A stretch of 8,441 bases of DNA, from assembly GCA_041477005.1 (NCBI GenBank), contig JBGOUJ010000343.1:1-8441 (forward strand), given 5' to 3'. Each line of letters begins with the position of its first letter. Position 1 is the stretch's first letter. The notes under the pieces are model-generated. The model did not search any database. It was not told the DNA's origin and saw nothing but the letters and a program-made list of their open reading frames with translations. Positions 6,177 through 8,441 of the stretch are shown here, in pieces. The DNA comes from JBGOUJ01 sp041477005 (GTDB taxonomy: Bacteria; Acidobacteriota; Terriglobia; Bryobacterales; JACQDG01). The position numbers and the translations under genes were made by a program.

Positions 6177-7589
6177 ATGCGATATATCGAACCGGATCAA
6201 CCTGGATCTCAAGTCGAGGCAGCGACCACGGAAGAGAGGTTGCGCAGGGAAAATCAGGATCTCGAGCGGCAGCTCCAGGAGCTGAAGGGCTCGGTCCACG
6301 GCTCTTCGCACGCCGGGCTGCCCGTGGAGCTGTGGCATCCGTCCGGCCTCACGATTTGGTCCATCGTTCTGGGGGCGGTCGTCCTCATCGTAATGGCATT
6401 CTTCGCCGGTTACATTCCGCTTCAGAAACGAAAGGCCCTCATCCTCAGTGAGGCGCAGGAACAAGAGCAGGCTCTGCCCCGGGTGGAGGTGGTCGAGGTG
6501 GGGCGATCGTCGCAGAAGACGGAGTTGGAGCTGCCGGGAAATATCCAGGCCATTACCGAGGCTCCCATCCTCGCCCGAGCCGACGGATACATCCAGCGCC
6601 GAATGGTGGACATCGGCGATCGGGTCCAGGCCGGCCAGCCGGTAGCCGAGATTGAAGCGCCTGAACTGGACGAGCAGGTTCGCCAGGCCAAGGCGGGCCT
6701 GCAGCAGGCACAGGCGGGGGTGGACCAGGCGCTCGCGAATTACGAGCAGGGCAAATCCGGCATGGAACTCGCCCGCATCACGGCGGAGCGCTGGAGTCGC
6801 ATGGCCACCGAGGGCGTCGTCTCGCGGCAGGACAACGACCAGTATCAGGCGCAGCTTCGGATGCAGGTCGCCGGCGTGCAGGCGCTCGAAAAGGCCATCG
6901 CTGCCCAGCGCAGCAACGTTTCCGCGGCCGAAGCCAGCCTGGCGCGCCTCGAGAAACTGGAGAGCTACCGAGTGGTGAAGGCGCCCTTCGACGGAGTCAT
7001 CACGTTACGCAATGTGGATGTCGGCGCGCTGGTGAATGCCGGCAACACGCTGCTGTTCCGAATCGTGCAGACGGGCACGCTCCGCACTTATGTCAACGTC
7101 CCGCAGGCAATTGCCGGCTCGATACGGCCCGGCCAAACTGCTCGTTTGAGCGTTTCGAACCTGCCCGGTCGCCAGTTCACGGGGACGGTAGCGCGCACCG
7201 CGAACGCGCTCGATCCCACCAGCAGGACGCTGCTCGTGGAACTCCACGTGCCAAATGCGGAAGGTGTGCTGATGCCCGGCATGTACGCCCAGGTCGACCT
7301 GAGCAGCACCCGAACGAATCCGCCCCTGCTGGTCCCGAGCGAAGCCCTGATCGTTCGCGGCGATGGCGCCGCGGTCGCCTTGGTCCGCCCGGACCACACC
7401 GTGCATCTCCAGAAGATTCAGGTTGGCCGCGACTACGGTGACCGCCTGGAGGTGCTCGGCGGCCTTCAGGAAGGGGATATGATCATCCCGAACCCCGGCG
7501 ATGCCGCGCGCGAAGGGATCAAGGTCAATCCGGTCTCCCTGGCGCAAAAGGCATCGGAACAACCGGCTCCCGCCGGCGCGGGCAAGTGA
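6177..7589 (+). CDS. RND periplasmic adaptor (membrane fusion protein)
   Basis: This 470-aa protein links the RND transporter to an outer-membrane channel. Residues 17-37 (EERLRRENQDLERQLQELK) form a short cytoplasmic coiled coil, and 59-79 form a transmembrane anchor (IWSIVLGAVVLIVMAFFAGY), so this adaptor is not a lipoprotein. After it come the first lipoyl half (about 125-160, with GDRVQAGQPVAEIEAPEL), a long alpha-helical hairpin (160-262, rich in Gln/Ala), the second lipoyl half (VVKAPFDGVITLRNVDVGALV, 266-286), the beta-barrel domain (290-375, ending LMPGMYAQVDL) and the membrane-proximal domain (385-455). The order matches the HlyD/AcrA family. The gene begins 18 bp after the pump stop codon with no clear Shine-Dalgarno, indicating one operon and perhaps translational coupling. 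No TolC-type gene follows, so the channel must be encoded elsewhere. Family is certain; substrate is unknown. Confidence 0.93.
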   Translation: MRYIEPDQPGSQVEAATTEERLRRENQDLERQLQELKGSVHGSSHAGLPVELWHPSGLTIWSIVLGAVVLIVMAFFAGYIPLQKRKALILSEAQEQEQALPRVEVVEVGRSSQKTELELPGNIQAITEAPILARADGYIQRRMVDIGDRVQAGQPVAEIEAPELDEQVRQAKAGLQQAQAGVDQALANYEQGKSGMELARITAERWSRMATEGVVSRQDNDQYQAQLRMQVAGVQALEKAIAAQRSNVSAAEASLARLEKLESYRVVKAPFDGVITLRNVDVGALVNAGNTLLFRIVQTGTLRTYVNVPQAIAGSIRPGQTARLSVSNLPGRQFTGTVARTANALDPTSRTLLVELHVPNAEGVLMPGMYAQVDLSSTRTNPPLLVPSEALIVRGDGAAVALVRPDHTVHLQKIQVGRDYGDRLEVLGGLQEGDMIIPNPGDAAREGIKVNPVSLAQKASEQPAPAGAGK

Positions 7590-7884
7590 TTTCACGACGA
7601 TTGCCAAACCGCTCCGAAACATTGCGATTCGCTACACGGTTGCGTGCCCTCCGACGTTTTTCCTTTGAGAATTCCCGGAGGTCCCTAAACTAATTATGCC
7701 TCGAGGACCGAGAACCGACATTTGGGCGGTCAGCTTTTTCGCCGTCGCGATCGTCTTCTGCGGCTCGGCCTCGATCTGAAAACTCTGCACGTTGAGTTTT
7801 TGGATAGCGTCGTCGTGCTCCTGGGTGCGAGCTTCGCCGAGCCTGCGGTTTTGGAGCGGCGCGTCGGCAGCAGGAGGCAACGGG

Positions 7885-7926
7885 TGTATACTGATTGGCA
7901 ACCGGGAGCCAAAATGGAAATTCCCG
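7885..7926 (+). promoter_or_regulatory. Promoter/leader element, copy 2 (zinc-ribbon gene)
   Basis: TGTATACTG (7885-7893) is identical to the start of the element at 2720. TATACT (7887-7892) has a possible -35 partner TCGGCA at 7864-7869 with a 17-bp spacer (four of six to TTGACA). CGGGA (7903-7907) pairs with TCCCG (7922-7926), and flanking AA and TT could extend the stem past one mismatch. The loop shares CC, AAA and GGAA in the same order as the first copy. The zinc-ribbon start codon is about 105 bp beyond the predicted transcription start. Confidence 0.45.
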
Positions 7927-7996
7927 TTTACCTCTATGCGCTGCGGCTGCAGGTGTTCCTCGCAGTCGAAGGAAAGCTTCCATAGCGCCTGGTTCT

Positions 7997-8001
7997 GGAG
8001 G
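7997..8001 (+). promoter_or_regulatory. Ribosome-binding site of the zinc-ribbon gene
   Basis: GGAGG at 7997-8001 lies 4 nt before the ATG at 8006. It is the clearest Shine-Dalgarno in the window and fixes the start of a gene whose end is not visible. Confidence 0.7.
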
Positions 8002-8005
8002 ATCT

Positions 8006-8441
8006 ATGGCGAACTTTTGCACCAATTGTGGAGCCCTGGCGGCGGGGCGATTTTGCACTGCGTGCGGGGCGGCCCTCCAGGGTGGCGCGAGCCCTCCTCC
8101 CGTTCCCAGCCCCCGTCCACCGACCGGCGCTCCGGCGGCCGGCCCTGCCGCGACCGGCCCTGTAGCTGGCGGCGGGTCAGCGGTGAAGGTGATCCTCATT
8201 CTCCTCGGCGGAGTTGTGTTACTCGGCGCCATGGGGGTCGCCGGTTTGGTGTACGTCGGGTATCGAGCCAAGCAGAAAATTGCCCAGATCAAACAGGAGT
8301 ATGGGATCAACGGCGACTCGGCGGCGAGTTCCACTGCAAGTGCGCCCGTGGCAAGCTTCCCTCCGCCGAAGGGAAGCGGTTGCCCGATGCTGGAGGGGCA
8401 GGAGGCTTCTCGGATCCTGGGCGTCGCGATCGAGCGAGTAG
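8006..8441 (+). CDS. Zinc-ribbon, single-pass membrane protein (partial, runs off the end)
   Basis: An open frame of 145 codons runs to the window edge without a stop. It begins MANFCTNCGALAAGRFCTACG: two CxxC pairs (Cys5/Cys8 and Cys17/Cys20) spaced like a zinc-ribbon domain. A Pro/Ala/Gly-rich linker (about 26-58) leads to one transmembrane helix (about 60-86, VKVILILLGGVVLLGAMGVAG) and then a charged helix (87-99). After a Ser/Ala-rich stretch, residues from about 126 (GCPMLEGQEASRILGVAIERV) look like the start of a C-terminal domain outside the membrane. The likely topology is zinc ribbon in the cytoplasm and C-terminal domain in the periplasm. Zinc-ribbon-plus-helix proteins are common in Acidobacteriota, but their role is generally not known. 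The frame is supported by the strong ribosome site and the Cys pattern. Function is not assigned. Confidence 0.8.
   Translation, partial: MANFCTNCGALAAGRFCTACGAALQGGASPPPVPSPRPPTGAPAAGPAATGPVAGGGSAVKVILILLGGVVLLGAMGVAGLVYVGYRAKQKIAQIKQEYGINGDSAASSTASAPVASFPPPKGSGCPMLEGQEASRILGVAIERV

Larger units (their letters stand above)
7590..8005 (+). other. Gene-poor intergenic stretch of 416 bp
   Basis: No gene can be supported here. Several short frames exist, the longest on the + strand being 7722-7985 with a TTG start and no ribosome site. A tiny frame at 7696-7779 begins MPRGPRTDIWAVSFF, hydrophobic like a signal peptide, and stops after 27 codons; its Shine-Dalgarno-like GGAGGT (7677-7682) is 13 nt away, too far to be convincing. 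It could be the remnant of a secreted-protein gene, but I could not follow it into another frame. The right half holds the repeated promoter/leader element (7885-7926) and a possible leader peptide (7914-7985). Confidence 0.5.

Noticed and set aside
4590..6464. 624-codon open frame on the minus strand
   Set aside because: It lies opposite the pump and adaptor genes, whose protein similarity is unmistakable. Its translation is rich in His, Arg, Gly and Asp with no domain or membrane pattern, as expected of a shadow frame in high-GC DNA.
7648..7681. CCTCCG / CGGAGG inverted repeat after the adaptor gene as a terminator
   Set aside because: The stem is only 6 bp with a 22-nt loop, and the T-run lies in the loop rather than after the stem.
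7722..7985. 87-codon + strand frame with a TTG start
   Set aside because: No ribosome site, Arg/Leu-rich composition, and the repeated promoter element lies inside it. I could not support it as a gene.
7690..8334. 214-codon open frame on the minus strand
   Set aside because: It covers the intergenic region and the zinc-ribbon gene in antisense. The sense frame has a strong ribosome site and a four-Cys motif; the antisense protein is Ala/Pro/Arg-rich with no recognisable feature.

Overview
The window is high-GC, densely coding DNA with every supported gene on the + strand. The gene families suggest Acidobacteriota, possibly the Solibacter/Bryobacter side. The clues are the end of an Oar-like TonB-dependent receptor (AFNVFNKPQFG motif and a terminal Phe), a kinase-like domain fused to a TonB C-terminal domain, and a pump and adaptor whose ends resemble acidobacterial RND systems. 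This assignment is inference from protein style; no rRNA or marker gene is present.

Layout: (1) 1-204, last 67 codons of a TonB-dependent receptor, with a hairpin starting in its stop codon. (2) 352-1164, a soluble protein of unknown function, probably expressed from an extended -10 promoter just upstream. (3) 1242-2642, a membrane-anchored protein with a degenerate Ser/Thr kinase domain (HRD to HGH, DFG to SDG), one transmembrane helix, a Pro-rich spacer and a TonB-like C-terminal domain; a second hairpin overlaps its stop codon. (4) 2817-6158 and 6177-7589, a two-gene operon for an RND efflux transporter and its periplasmic adaptor. No outer-membrane channel gene follows. (5) 7590-8005, a gene-poor stretch. 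(6) 8006-end, the start of a zinc-ribbon plus transmembrane protein cut by the window edge.

How the genes fit together: the transporter and adaptor form a proton-driven export machine that must borrow a TolC-like channel from elsewhere. The kinase-TonB fusion and the receptor fragment both belong to the envelope energy-transduction theme, but nothing in the sequence ties them to each other or to the pump.

The two most interesting signals are the apparent pseudokinase-TonB fusion and a roughly 42-bp element found twice, before the pump operon and before the zinc-ribbon gene. That element has an identical TGTATACTG followed by a CCGGGA...TCCCG inverted repeat with a similar loop, which suggests a shared promoter/operator or 5'-leader hairpin. 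I did not find a CRISPR array, RNA gene, insertion sequence or clearly new multi-gene system.
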